DNA of 64,000 nt from Marthasterias glacialis (GCA_911728455.2 OU452229.1:18542754-18606753), one strand, 5' to 3'. Shown: positions 43,969-57,437, numbered from the stretch's first letter. Program-made: numbers and translations. Notes: generated by a model not told the origin, from the letters alone.

Positions 43969-45069
43969 GTTGTAATTCAGTGATTATTGGGAAGCTCTGT
44001 TGAAATGTTTTTTGAAAAGCTTATTTTCAGAAGGCTCCTACTGAATATTAATATATTGAACAATGTAATTATTGCACTCAGGAGGTACTGGATATTGTCA
44101 ACCATTTCAAGTTCATGAGTTCAAGGATTTAGTATTTTTCTATAAAATGTTAACAACATCCACAAGTTTTTACCACATAAAAGCTATTTTGCCAAAAATA
44201 CACACAAAAAAGTCCTCACGTTATTTCGGGAAGGGGAAATATAGAGACAAACTTTATCTGCAAACATTTATCTAGAAATTTTTTTTTTCCATCTTTAAAA
44301 CAATGTCCCATACTGAAGTTGGAGGAACAGTTGCTGAAACAACTGGAACTTGTGTCAACATGGGAAGAAGCCAATTAGAGTAGATTTTAATGGCTTCTTA
44401 ATGTTCTGAATCTTGAATAGTTGATGTCTAATGATGAAAAAGACTCTACATCTTAAGCCTTATGAAAGAAAACATCTGCACGATGATTTTGGAGCTCAAA
44501 CCAGAAAGTGACAACATTTTGAAGTAATGGATAAAACACAATATCTGAGTTTATGCTCAGCAAATTTTACTGGGAGCACTCCTCTGAGAGTACTGGGGCT
44601 TGCTGATTGTGCCATTTTTTTAGTTTCAGGATCACCTGGGGGGAAAAAAACGACCTCAGAACATCTGAGAAATATTGGTTAAATATAGATTCAGCAGAAT
44701 ATATTTGTATCCTGACGATCTGTATAAGAGATGAAATTTGATAAAATATTTGGTACTATGAAAAAACCATTTCACTGTAGAGACAGATTCTTTACAGAAG
44801 AAAAATATGGATTCCGTTAACTACAAAGCAGAGATTGTCAAATTTGAAAAAAAAAAACATTTCCATCAAAAGTCCAGAAATGGGATCGGGGAAAAAAGCA
44901 CAAATGAATGATTTAATAATACTTCATAAGGCGCCAAAAATGAGTTCTTTGTCCCTGCTTGCCCCCCCCCTCCACCCTCCCCGTCACACTAGTGGGAGGG
45001 GAGGATTTCCTGCTATATTATCATGGAACTCACTCCCATCACATCTTCATCATGCAAGGTAACTTAAAC

Positions 45070-45217
45070 AATGGGAGATTTTTGATGCCGGTAGGTGGCA
45101 GCAGACATACCAGGTAAATGCGATGTTCTCGCAAATGTGCCCATGCTCAAAAGTACCCAAACAATGAAAATTTACCTGGTAAGTCTGCTGCCACCTAGCG
45201 TTCCAAAGTCTCCCATT
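45070..45217. mobile_element. MITE, about 148 bp, with long inverted repeats
   Basis: Inverted arms of about 50 bp: left AATGGGAGATTTTTGATGCC then GGTAGGTGGCAGCAGACATA; right (reverse complement) AATGGGAGACTTTGGAACGC then TAGGTGGCAGCAGACTTACC. There is no coding capacity. Confidence 0.85.
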
Positions 45218-45615
45218 CAAAGAAACTGCTTAAGACTCGTCTATTTCTTAATATGTGATTGTTTTATGTATTCGGATCATCTTTAAGTTGGACAGTGTCA
45301 CTTTTTTTATTTTTTTTTTTGGGGGGAGCATTTTAACTCTAGGGAAAAAGGCACCTTATCTAAATGCTATTATGTATGTATGTATGCAAACAACATCCAC
45401 AATTTTACTCAACCAATGAAAGCATGCACCAGTGTATGTGCCACATTATTTCCAGCCAATAATAGGCCTTCCATTGGGTGCACTGATTGAGCTCGTGATG
45501 CCATAATGCAAGGGGGTCTATACCTATGAGGCACAGCTAGGATTATGCCTCTACCCTTTACCAGTAACCACTTCCCCTCATGACCACTTTTCCTCACAAT
45601 GTTCACCTCAGAGTT

Positions 45616-45948
45616 CGTCGTGTGCCCGGCAAAAGGGCGTAAGGCCTTACGCCCTTTTGCTGGGAACATAAAGTAGTTTATCCCAGTAACAAATGGACGT
45701 AAGCAACAAAATGGCTCCAGACATGAAAAATACATAATTTTTGTTAGTTTTTTTTTTGCTAGAATTACCCTGAAGACATGATTCCCCATTCCCCATGCAG
45801 AATTTAACCTTTCTAGAATGATTTTTGGATGGCAACATGTTTACCAAACTTTCCCGCTCATAATTCTTGAAACACAAATTTTAACATAAATTGCTTACGT
45901 CCTTTTGCCGGGAACTTTCCCTTACGTCCTTTTGCCGGGCGCACGACG
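45616..45948. mobile_element. MITE, 333 bp, with 29-bp TIRs, 4-bp target duplication and 32-bp palindrome
   Basis: TIR left CGTCGTGTGCCCGGCAAAAG then GGCGTAAGG; right (reverse complement) CGTCGTGCGCCCGGCAAAAG then GACGTAAGG, with 2 mismatches in 29. It is flanked by AGTT on both sides (45,612-45,615 and 45,949-45,952). At the left end a perfect 32-base palindrome is centred near 45,645. The right end carries a second direct copy of the TIR core. There is no transposase, so it is non-autonomous. Confidence 0.88.
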
Positions 45949-47984
45949 AGTTAATGTTTAAGACCATAAATTTTTACAAATTTACATTTAGGCTGTATTG
46001 ACCCCATTCACCCCATGTCATCACACAATAACTCTAGCTTGCACCATTTTGGGTGTGAAATCCCTTTTGTGTAATGCGCTTTTTAGGTGATTCGTGGGCA
46101 CTTAGACGCGTACCATATCTTGGCACGCATTTTGACTCCTGAAATGGAAGACCATAGGCAGAAAGTGGCAACATGTGACATCGATGCAGGGTGTCAATAA
46201 CAACAAAACAAAGACATGTATCGTTTCCCTCTATTGTGCACATTTTTCTCTCTAAAAAGGAAACCCAATGCACTTTCAAGAACAAAAACTCTATTGTCTT
46301 TATTTTTTTTCAAAACACGTGAACCTTTGGTGTCTTTGGAAGGCAAGAATGAAAGGATATCCGTGGGAGAAATTGCCCAGATGGATAGTAATATTTTTAG
46401 AGCAATCCAAGGTTAGGACTGATCTTCTGGCAAATTTCCACAACGAAACCCTACACAAATTACTTGAACAGTTTGAAAGGTCTACCCTCAACAGTCAAAC
46501 TCAAAAGGACAGGAAATGTCCACTTGGCTCAATTCCAGGATAAACAAAACGACAAAACAAAGACTTTCCACTCTCTGTGAAAATGTGTTTTTGCCAATTT
46601 ATTTTGACAAAAAAGGTTAATTCTAAGTTATAGTATTGTGAAACTCTGGACTGTTTTGTTTTGTTTAAACATAGATTACTTTTCCTGTGGAGTAATGGCA
46701 CCTGCAACTACAGATAAATGACTACTGGCCAATATTACTGGACAGGCAACTATATATGCCATGTATGGACTCAAACTTTCACTGTTTTATGCATCTTTGA
46801 CCAATGATGCTTACAAAACTAAACAAAGTGCAAGTGTGACATGTTTGAAAGTGACTGCGTAATCGCACTTATTTGCATCCCATCAAGTTGTGAAAAGGTA
46901 TAGAACATGCGCAATCTAAAATGGACATAGGTCTACATATGTAGTTTTCAAAATGGACAAGTTTTTAGCTTTAATCAAGATTTAGCTTTGACGGATACAA
47001 CAAATCAAGTATTTTAACCACAATGATGCCAGAAATTACTACTGATATGACTTGGGCTTTGCCTGAAATAATGGCTTTGGCTTATGGCTATCTATTTTCC
47101 TATACAACAATGACTTTGAAGCCAACCATCACAGCCATAACTAATGCTCAATACTGAAGCACTATGCTTATTTGGACCACAGAAGGCATCGCGTGTGTGA
47201 AACGACGGAATCCTGCACTCATTATCCCCAGACTTCGCTAATTTACACTGCACCATCAAATAAACTCCCCTACTGTGTTACTAAGAGTACAATTTTTAAT
47301 GTACATTGAACCCTCTTCCCCTATAAATGTAATATAAAGAGGTCAAATAAAGGTCGGTTAAAAAATGAGAACCCCAGCCATAAAAGATTCACCTTTGACC
47401 TTGAGAATGGACCCCCCACTAATACCCAGGAAATTCTAAGGTTTCCCAGTAAGCTTTTAATGAGGAATTCTTTACAATATTCATTAAAAAAAGTAAGTAT
47501 ACAGAGGGGGAAAATGTTTTAAAAACTTTAAATGTGTGAAGTATTTGGTAAGGTACTTTTCAGCATTACTTGCATGCTGACCACATGTGGGTCAAATGTG
47601 GACCATATTTCAATGTTAGACACCCTCTGTGAGATTTCATAAGTTCACAGCTTTCCCACTTCTGTCCCTCAAACACTGTCTGTTGATTGATTAAAAAGAA
47701 TTTTAATACATACCATACACTGTTTGTTTCAAAGTGGTTCATCTGTTGACTTTGAATTACGGAAACAATCAGGCATTGTGTAAAAATGGGGAGAAAAATT
47801 ACACTAAACAGAGTTCTAAAAGGTATAAATAATCATCGCAAAATCATCTTATTTAAAAAGTTATGTGAAAAAGGCAACTCAAATTTTTGGCAAAAATTTG
47901 TATCAAACATTCACAAGATGTCTGATGTCAACTGAAGTTGGACTTGAAAATTTTTCGCCACAACAGCAAAAAATTTATTACTAA

Positions 47985-48215
47985 CACTGCAAGAATTGGT
48001 CTGGACCTTTACCATGGGAATTGTAAAATCAACAATGGTTTTTGATTTGCGATCCATATAAGAAACCATATCAACCCTTATTGATCTCCCATCAATACTA
48101 GCGCTGGAAGAACTGGTCTGGAATTTTACCATGGGAATTGTAACAATAATGGTTATCGGTTTGTGATCAATATCAAAAACTATATCAATCCTTATTGATC
48201 CTTCATTATCTAAAG
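47985..48215. repeat. two-copy diverged tandem duplication
   Basis: Units of about 110-120 bases beginning AGAATTGGTCTGGACCTTTA and AGAACTGGTCTGGAATTTTA. Both continue CCATGGGAATTGTAA and TATCAA(C/T)CCTTATTGAT. No gene is associated. Confidence 0.8.
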
Positions 48216-51200
48216 CCTAAAATCATTCATGTATTATTTTTGTAATATGAATAATCAGAAGAGAGCTCACTAACACTCCATACCACAGTTGTATAAAAGG
48301 GTGTGTAGCCTACAACATTGGTAAGATTCAAAATATGTTTGCAGATTTGCACATTATGGTTTATCAAAGATGGTCATGGTACTTCCCTACAAATATTTTT
48401 GCTGGAAATGCTTTTGTCTTTTGAGACACCAAGTAAAACAATCAGTTTTGATTTTATATTGTTTTCTTTCTTCATTTTTTTTTCTTGTAAACTCTAATGA
48501 CAGACTGAGCTTAGACTTTCACAGGTTTGTTATTTCATGTATATGAATTGATGTTTCATGTTATTGTAAAGATGGCTGCAATTCAGCCAGTCTGGAGGCG
48601 AGAGTCGTTTTAAGGAAGTAAATAAACCAATAGTAATAACAATAGTTCACTTAAAGGACGGACACTGGTCTTTGACAATTACCAATGTGGTACACATGCT
48701 TTAAAGGGATGTGCACAAGTTTTGGAAGCAAACTACATTCATTCTAATCCGTGTGGAAAAAAATAAGACATTTGGATGGGAAAAGATTCACATGCACAGT
48801 CTGTTCCTCAGAAAAAAAAACCCAGCTTAGTATAATTAACTCATGTTTGTCAACACAGTGAAGCAAAATTGCCCGGCCAGGCACCTCGAGAAAGTCAGCA
48901 AAAGTGACAGCATCATCATTTTCTGGTGGTTCCAGTTCTTTGTTTTAAAATTGAAGATGCTTTTGGCCGGTGAAAACTTTGCTGATTTATTTTGTGTTTA
49001 ATTTGCCCACAATTCCCACCACCCACCAACAAATAAAAAAAAACTATTTTTTTTTATGGCTGAAATAGACTGACAGTCCAGTCATGTCTGAGATCCTTAA
49101 AACTTAACCATATACATATAAAACCACAGACTCACCAAACCATAACAAAACCACCTTGACCAGATTAAAGGGAATTCCAGGATCTGGAGTAAGTTTTGCG
49201 TATCACCCACCAGAAGCATCATGCTGGTCCTCCCCACCTACTATGCCAGCCTTAACGACTCCATTGACAAAATACCCTCATTACTTCAAAGTACGTACCC
49301 ATGAACCCACTGTGTACCCTTAATGTTTAATTTATACGGAAGTAAACCTTTTAGTCTCACTTTTGAGGAAGTTTTTATCGGGGTGTTCTTATGTTATACT
49401 CATCAATGAGTGAAACCATTCCCAATCAAAAGTACACCAATAGGTGCAAATCTAATTTTTAATTACCATGGAGCGTAACTGCACTGATAACACAGAATTA
49501 TTTAAGGTTACAAAAAGTTTGTGTGATTTTTTAGTTCAAGGATTAAAAAGGGCTCCTGGCTATGAAGGGGTAAGTTAGGAAAGATTGCAAAAGTACAGTG
49601 ACCCACAAGAGAAGTGAACTTGTAAAGAAATTGTAAATAAAAAAATTTACAAAAAAATGTCCAACTATTCTGAAGAAGATGTGTGTCACATCATTATTTA
49701 AAAAATGTCAAGATTGTAAAATAGTATATACAAACAGTTCTTTACAAAGGTCTCAGTTTTCTACTATTCTCTCAACAATTTAGATTGAAATTACTCTTCC
49801 TAGGTTGAAAGTTATTTGCACCAATTTGAGCTTGGGACAAAATGTTTGTAGCTTGTCTCTAGTTGCAATCAGTCAAAATAATTTGGATTTAATTGTTTTG
49901 TTTTTTTAACAGAGTGAATGGTTCGTGGTAAGAAATATTTAACCTTGCTAATTCTACAAAATGTATGCAATTATTTTGCAGTTCTAGACTGACTTTCTGA
50001 GTTGCAAATTACAACTTGAAGAGCAAGTTGTCAAGCAGGTGAACTAAATAACTGGCAAAAAAACAGTTTGTCAAAAATCAGTCCATTTAAAAAAAAATAC
50101 TTCTGGGCCTAACCAGAAGTGACCAACAACAAAATAATATTCATAAATGACAGTTGCCATGAATTTCATTGAACCATTTTCAAAACATTGACTAGATATC
50201 AAAATTAAAACGAATCATTCGAAAAAGTGTCAAATTTTGTCAAAAAATTTCCTTTCGTTTTCTACAGTCTCAGGAGGCAGTCTTACTTTTCACACTACAA
50301 AGAGTTTATCAAGTTGACCCTGACAAGAGTGTCCCAACATTATACTGTAAGTGTGGGCATGTTCAGACCATCCCTTACAGAGTAAAAATGCTGAAACAAG
50401 CAAGATTCCTCCATGTGGGACCTTGTGGGACCTTCAACTGAGGCTGAGGTCACTGGTTCCTCCAAAACTTTGGTATTAGTCTACAAGGTTTCTGGATGAT
50501 GAAAAATCGGCAGTTTTCAATATCCTTGATTCGTTTGTTTAATAGAATTCTTCAAATGGGTGGGGGTGTTTGGAGCTTAACAAGTAATCTGGAAAGATTG
50601 GGTTGGAAGGGGGGCTGGTGGGAAGAGGATGCATAAGGGGAGGGGGTGGTTGTGTGTGCCTTTGTGTTTTTGTTTTTGTTAATTTGACTTGGCTTGTTGT
50701 CCTGACACTCTAATAACAGGTTGTAAATTAATTGTTCTATTTTCTACTTTTTGCAAATTTATTATTCCACTGGAAAAGGTTTGAAGAAGTTGTTATGTGT
50801 CATGTCATTTTGTTTTACTTCCTTTCAAAAAGTGTTATCTCATTTTCAATGCTTAAATATTTTGCTGTTGAGTATTGGTAAATTGTGTTTTAGTTGATGC
50901 CAAGTGGTTTGATATGTGCCACCTGTTTCAAAGCTCTTGTCCACAAGAAAGAATACTGTACTTTTAATTTTACATCTCCCAATGTCTTATTTTTCAAAAG
51001 ATTATGAGAACAGGTTCAATCAGAATAACTTCTGTTACTTTGAAATAAATACATCACGGAATATTTGATATATTAACATCACATAAAGTGAGTGAAAATG
51101 GCTCATCACCAAAGTCCCTCGACTGTGGATATTAAAGAAAGATCAAATCTCATCCAAGAAAGCAGACACAAGGGTTATGAGGGGGGAGGGGGGAGGGCCT

Positions 51201-51834
51201 CAGGCCCCTTTTGACCCCCCTCCCTTTACGCCATTGTTCATTACATGCACTGTTCATGTCATGCTCCTTGTGAGCCACGGCAAAAACTATTACTCATTCT
51301 CCTCATACTACAACGGGGCCAGACTACTTCGCTCTTCCAGCCTCGATTTGCTAAAACTCATCTGAATGGAATGACAAGTTTTCAAAATCAAGATGGATGC
51401 TCCAAGAAGGAATTTCTGGACTGTGTAAGTTTTGGACAGCTCGGACCCAACAGACAAGGATACTATGGCCTTGGGTATTAACTACCACCATATGGGAAGC
51501 CAATCTTACCAGTTAGGGTGCCTCTGTCAGCAGCAGTCTTAAGGTCAGCTAGCTTGCCTGACCTCACACTTAGGACACTTAAAGAGGTGAACAAGGTTTG
51601 GTTAAAACCCACTACCTCCATGGTAAGACTTTGATTTTTAATGTAAAGGTGGTTGTAAAAGCATCCACACCTTTTCTTGAATAAAAACCACTAGATTTCA
51701 ATCCATTCCTTCAGGTACATAAAGAGAATGAAACCTGATATTCTAAGGAGTGAGAGCATTTTTCTTTGAAGTTTTAAAAAAACTGAACACAAGAATTTCA
51801 TGTATTTTTTTTTTAAATATATGTTTCTGTTCTT

Positions 51835-52325
51835 ATTTTGGGGAAAAATGCCAACCTTATACAAAAAGATATTAATTTGTTGAATTCTGTTTGGTGATTT
51901 GCAATGAATTTCATGATCCAAAAATCCAATGAAGGTTTACAATTCATTTCATGTTTTCTTGGAAATATGAAATGAAATACATTTAGCACAGAACCCAAGT
52001 AGATCAGCAAGCTTGCACCAATCAAATCTTGTATCAAATCAGGAATCAATTCCATGCTTACTGTACTGTAAGCAAAAAAAATAAAAGCTTACTGAAGCAG
52101 ACAAATCCGCGCTAACTACCAAAATGTACTTAAAAGGTTAGCAAGGAACTTTTGCTTATGCTCGTGCATATTTTTCTTACTTTGGGGGAAAATGTGAACC
52201 TGATACAGAAAGATGTCAATTTGTTGAATTCTGTTTGGTGACTTGCAAGGAATTTCACTGGCCAAAAATCCAATGGAGGTTTACAATTCATTTTATGTTT
52301 CCTTGAAAATGTCAAATGCACACAT
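51835..52325. repeat. two-copy diverged segmental duplication
   Basis: 51,835-51,985 and 52,183-52,325 share TTTGTTGAATTCTGTTTGGT, CAAAAATCCAATG and GGTTTACAATTCATTT in the same order and orientation. Minus-strand frames across both look alike, but they follow from the DNA repeat. The flanks (about 52,060 and 52,600) also share TACTGTA(C/G)TGTAAGCAAAA. Confidence 0.8.
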
Positions 52326-52384
52326 TTAACACTTTAATTATTATTAATATTATATATTTCTACGGCTTAATGTACCATTCGAAA

Positions 52385-52520
52385 GAGACAAAGCAATTAT
52401 GGTAATTAGTATCTTGCTCAAGGACACAAGTACCGCGACCGGGATTCGAACCCTCATTCTGCTGCAGACAACACCAGAACTTGTGTCCGGTGATCTAGAC
52501 CGCTCGGCCACGACACTCCA
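52385..52520 (-). mobile_element. tRNA-derived SINE, family B, copy 1
   Basis: The minus strand has a Ser/Leu-tRNA-like head (GTGGCCGAGCGGTCTAGA) with box B GGTTCGAATCC. The body GTACTTGTGTCCTTGAGCAA follows. The same body occurs in copies near 54,600 and 63,500. There is no intact tRNA cloverleaf. Confidence 0.8.
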
Positions 52521-52558
52521 CTGGGTCAATCTTGCACCATTAAAACTTGTATATCATC

Positions 52559-52808
52559 AGGACCCGATTTTATGAGTTTGCTTACTGTAGTGTAAGCAAA
52601 AAAAAAACTTAGCTTACAGAACCAGAAAAATCGAAGCTAATTAAGCAAACTTAAAAGACATAGCAAGGAACTTTTGCTTATACTTTACACTACTATAAGC
52701 ATTCCTTCGCATACAGTGCAGAAATTCAGCGCTTACCACTGTAAGCAGAAAATGGTGATGGTAAGCTCAAAATGCCGCGGTAAGTAGAGCCATGAATGTG
52801 TGCCCTGT
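52559..52808. mobile_element. inverted-repeat element related to the GGNCC family
   Basis: Left end AGGACCCGATTTTATGAGTT then TGCTTAC; right end (reverse complement) CAGGGCACACATTCATGGCT then CTACTTAC. GTAAGC motifs recur inside. The boundaries are tentative. Confidence 0.45.
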
Positions 52809-54017
52809 AAGTTTATCACATAAACATATTCTCTAAATATAAAAAAATGAAAATTTCACTCTCTCACCCAAGTGATGTCAGTTTGGCTCTTTTGAGAGTG
52901 AAACTCATTGTGAATCACCCTTTTTGCGTGAAATTGGAGAGAACATCACTCTGATTCAAATACCTGTCTTTTCACTGTAAAAATAGTTTTCCTCCATATG
53001 GCTCCTTGCAAGAGTGGTATGGCAGACAAAACCAGTGGTTTTTCACTCTTTTACTTTAAGAGAGTATATTGCTGTAGGAGATGATGAAGGTACCCTTTAA
53101 GAAATCTCCCAAGGGTATAAGGCTTATTATTGTGACCTTCATTGGAAGAAAACATTACCACAGTAAATACAGCATGTGGGCCCTTTTGAGACAAACAACC
53201 TGTTGGGCCTCTGACTAGTGAGGGCAGTATTGTACTTTTATGGTGTGTCATCAGCCTGGACTAAGGCGTGGTAATTTTGTCGACCAGGTTAAACACGATC
53301 ATTTTGTGGTTCTTCTGGTGAAAATTCAACTTACGGAATCAGTATTGTATCTTCTATGAGTCTCCACTGGTTTCCCAGATGTAGAAATGAACTATTGTAA
53401 CAATGTTGTTAAAAGTGAACTTCATAAAGAATGCTTTTTCCACAGTGTGTAACCAAAATCATGGAACAAAACAACAAGAGCACAAATGATTTTTGAGTCT
53501 GCATTAAAAGTTTATCCACGATTTGTGTTTAATGTTTATACTTTGTTAACAAGCATCTAAGCTCCTCGATAAAAAGGTTCTTTTTGACATCCTGAACAGA
53601 TACAGACATTGTTTAATAAAGAAAACACCATCAAGGTATGATACACTGTACTAGTCATGGTTGCCCTGGGCTGGCTGCAGCTTTCTAATATGCTAATGAG
53701 ATGCCTGTCAATCACACCCATTATGCAAATGTGTTGAGTGGGTGTGAATACATTATAGATCAGCACCGCCTACTTAACAAACTTGCTGTGCTATTACTAC
53801 AGTGAACCTGACACAAGTCTTGGATTCTGTTTCAATAAATAAATGGTGTTGAAAAATTTGTGACTTTTTTTTTAATGATTCTTAATTCATCCTTTATTTA
53901 GAAATGTGATGGAAATTCAAAGAGGGTTGAAAGCCTTTCTGGTGAAAGACAAAATAATTCCTCTTTCTGAGATGCTTGCAGCAACTTCGTTGAAAAACAC
54001 AATGTTATTCTACATTT

Positions 54018-54190
54018 TATCTTACATATCAAACAAAAAACCATAAGGGGAACTGACTGGGTAAATTTTAAATTCAATTTTGTGGTGAACAAAGAATATT
54101 GAATGGAGCAGGATTTGAACCTGCGACCACCGGCTTAACGTACGAACGCTCTACCAATTGATCTATCCGGCCCTATGTTGGCGGTCTCCC
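54018..54190 (-). mobile_element. tRNA-derived SINE, family A, copy 1
   Basis: Minus strand: box A TAGATCAATTGGTAGAGC and a perfect box B GGTTCAAATCC with an intact T-arm (GCAGG/CCTGC). The acceptor stem does not pair, so it is not a working tRNA gene. The body TTCTTTGTTCACC, AAAATTGAA and TTTACCCAGTCAGTT matches the copy at 57,267-57,437. Confidence 0.82.
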
Positions 54191-54539
54191 TATTAGTCAA
54201 TATCTTTGTTCAGGGGTGCCAGTCAGAAGCCATTCAACAGGTTACTGCATATCTTATATATCAGGTTTTTTGTTTTTGTTTAAGCAACGAATACATAGTG
54301 TTTATAATGGGTTTTTTTTATCTGCTAGTGCCCTCCCCCCCCAAAAAAAGACAAAAGTTTACTAAAAAGAAAAATAGAAAAAGGCCTATTCTGATAGAGT
54401 GTGTGAGTTGTATGCCTTCATGTACAATAGTTTTTTTAAAACCTAAAATGTTTGTAATTGTTTTACAAAATCCATGCCTCCACCCCTGTATCCTATCCAT
54501 CCTTCCTTCCTTCGTATACATTGCAGTCATCATATGAAT

Positions 54540-54690
54540 GAGGATATAACACACTGTGAAGCAATTACAGTAAAGTTTCTTGCTCAAGGACACAAGTGTC
54601 ATGACCGGGACTCGAACCCACACTCCAGTGACTAAACCACCAGAACTTGAGTTTGATGCGCTAAACTGCTCGGCCTGACACGATACCCCC
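54540..54690 (-). mobile_element. tRNA-derived SINE, family B, copy 2
   Basis: Minus strand: head AGGCCGAGCAGTTTAGCGCA, box B GGTTCGAGTCC, body ACACTTGTGTCCTTGAGCAA and AATTGCTT. It lies 350 bases from a family A copy. Confidence 0.8.
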
Positions 54691-54796
54691 CCACCCCCAC
54701 CCTGTGGCCCCCACCCCTCATCCTGTGCCTGTACTGCCTCCCAACTGAAAAAGTACCTACTCTGCTGCTTATTTTACGGACAAAATATCCCCCCCC

Positions 54797-54804
<8 letters not shown>

Positions 54805-54857
<53 letters not shown>

Positions 54858-54995
54858 TAAAAAAAAATAAATAAATAAATAAATAAAAAAAAAATAAATA
54901 AATAAAAAAAATATAATATTAATAATAATAAAAATAATAATAAATACAAAAAAATTAAAAAAAGATAATAATAAGAAACATAATAATACCTAAAA
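54805..54995. repeat. AT microsatellite and A/T-rich low complexity
   Basis: About 24 AT dinucleotides (54,805-54,853), followed by AAAT and AAT repeats to about 54,995. Confidence 0.97.
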
Positions 54996-56874
54996 AAAAT
55001 TAAAGATCCATCTTAAAATGCTCTCTTTGAGAAAATGAGTGAATCTGCAGTACCTTTCACGAGCATTAAAATAAAAAAGAAATACAAACTGTTTTGGCAA
55101 GAACTAAAGTATTAATTTTGATGATCTTTTTCATATGTTGGTTTCGTGAAGTTTGTCTTGATTACTAGAGAACTGGAATAATAAAAGAGGTGTGATGCAT
55201 TTCCTTTAAGATATTGTAAATTCTTCACAAATGTGTGAAAACTAAGAAGTTGTCATTTTGCTGACAAGGCAGTCTAGTTTATTACAACTTCTTTTTTAAC
55301 TTCCCCCATGGGGGAAGGTATGGAATAAAAAGATCTCAGTGACTGTAACTGCCATCATCAATCAAGTAAATAGGTCAGCCAGATCAGAAAGTAACTCTCT
55401 TCTGATTGGTTCATTATTTATTGATCTTTCAGGGGAATATACATGGTTTCCATGGCAAAAATAACCTTTGACACCGAGTGAGTTTTTAAGTTCAGGTGGA
55501 GATAACTTTCAAGTTTAACCTGAGGTCCAATGAATGTGGGGTGACATCTAAAGAGGGTGGGGGTTATATTCAGTCATGCTGTGGTTGAATTGCAATGTCA
55601 GATGTGAAATTGTAGAAACGTGTTTTGAGAACGATTCTCTGCTAACAAGCCAAAAAAGAAAATTACAGCCCGTCAAGTTTTAAAGGGAATAATAATTGGT
55701 ATCGAATGTCTTCAAAGTTCAATCTCTATTTATCATCATTCTTTTCAGAAATATTGACCTTTATAAAATCCAACTTGAAAGTTTCACTAATTTGTACATT
55801 TGCTGATAAACAACTTTGAAACAATTTTAATCAAGTTTGGCTCTCTTTTTTATCAAAGACTTGTCAGTCAGTAAATCTTGCTTTGTATGTGCTTTAGTTT
55901 AAAAAAAGTTGGATGCATCGACACAGATGGAAATACCTCTAATATGGTGTAGCATGTTCATTCTAAAAAAACAACTTATTTTGCAACGATTCCTTTTACT
56001 TTTGCCTGAAGGCTGAATACAAGATACATTTACTTTGTGAAAATTTCTAAGCATAAATCAAACAAAAGTTGATCACATTAATACCATGAAAATTTGCTTC
56101 TTTTATCGTTCCTTTGAAAATCACATTATTCATATATACATACATATATATAAAACTATGTACATAAAAAACTAGTAATGTATATATAAATATATATAAA
56201 TCTAAAAAGCATTAAAACCATTATGAGAGTTTAAAAGGTAAACATACAGCAAACGATGGTAGGGACAGGATGTGGATGGCCCAGCTTCACAGGTCGGTCA
56301 TGAAAGGTCATGACCCCACGTGAGAACCAGAGAGGAGAATATCACAAAGAGGAGAAAAAATGTAACATTCTTCCTGGCTGTTTCTTGTCTGAAATGCTGA
56401 CAAGCCCAGCAGGGCGCAATCTTTGGGCAGCAAGTCTACAACAAAATCCGCTGTCTCCAAAGGCAGTTCTTATAAATGGACAACTTTTTCAAATGGAGAG
56501 AATATAGTTGTGTGGGGGTGGTTTGATGCTATTAAGTACCTATCGATACTTCCTTGCTTGAGAAAAAAAAAAACAGAAGATGGAAGAACACTAAGCAAAT
56601 TACCACAGAAAGTTGGTAACCGGCTTATCTTTCATTAAGAATGCATTGAACTCAGCTGGATGTCTGCTAATAATTCTAAACAAAAAATATATGTCTAATT
56701 GTGACCTGAACTTTGGTCCAGCTGTAGAAATGCTCCTGAGGAACTTTCCCTTCCCTTCCTTTTTATGAATGGAATGTATCACTATTGAGGACTTTAATTT
56801 GGGTGGGAGTAGAGAATCCACAACATTTTTGGAAATTATTCAGCACAACTTGATTATAAATAAGTTGTGTTTTA

Positions 56875-56898
56875 TGTGTGTGTGTGTGTGTGTGTGTG
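56875..56898. repeat. TG microsatellite
   Basis: Twelve uninterrupted TG units. A short AC run is at 59,145-59,160 and a TTAA repeat at 58,245-58,269. Confidence 0.95.
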
Positions 56899-57266
56899 AA
56901 ATTTCAACAATTCAAAAGGCGTATCACTGGCCAAAATAAACAATGGATATTTAACAAGTATTTTCAAAATTAAGTATCCAAAAAAATATGTTAGACACAT
57001 CCCCAGACAACAGAGCTCACTTAGACACATCCCCCTCCCCCAAATAAACAAAAAAAAAACAGACAAAAAACACCCCCAAAATGAATACACCACCATCAAT
57101 ACCACCAGCCCCAGGAACGACAATCAACAAACGACAAAACAACATGCAGATTCTTACATGGCTTCAACTCTCGCTATTGCGAAAAATTAAAACAGATACT
57201 TAGTTTTAGGTTTTATGGCTTCTGACAGGCATCCACCCACCCCAAACAAAGATAAAGACAAAATAG

Positions 57267-57437
57267 AGAGACTGCCATCATAAGACTAGATAGCTCAGTT
57301 GGTAGCACACTGGCATGTTAAACCAGAGATCGCAGGTTCAAATTCAATACTAGTCAATTTTTCTTTGTTCACCCCAAAATTGAACGGATTTACCCAGTCA
57401 GTTTCCCTGGTAATTTATTACAAGATATATAAAAAAT
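57267..57437 (+). mobile_element. tRNA-derived SINE, family A, copy 2
   Basis: Plus strand: GAGACTGCCATCATAAGACT, then a perfect box A TAGCTCAGTTGG and box B GGTTCAAATTC (one change). The body TTCTTTGTTCACCCCAAAAT then TTTACCCAGTCAGTTTCCC is shared with the copy at 54,018-54,190 in inverse orientation. Confidence 0.82.

Noticed and set aside
51813-52321. Two similar minus-strand frames (both with HQTEFNKL) that might look like a small gene family.
   Set aside because: The similarity follows from a diverged DNA duplication. There are no splice sites or starts in common, and the frames end arbitrarily.
54108-54176. Possible tRNA gene on the minus strand with perfect box B and T-arm.
   Set aside because: The acceptor and anticodon stems do not pair, and the same downstream body is found at a second site, so it is a SINE head.
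57283-57360. Possible tRNA gene on the plus strand with perfect box A.
   Set aside because: Box B is degenerate, the T-stem is broken, and it is followed by the family A SINE body.
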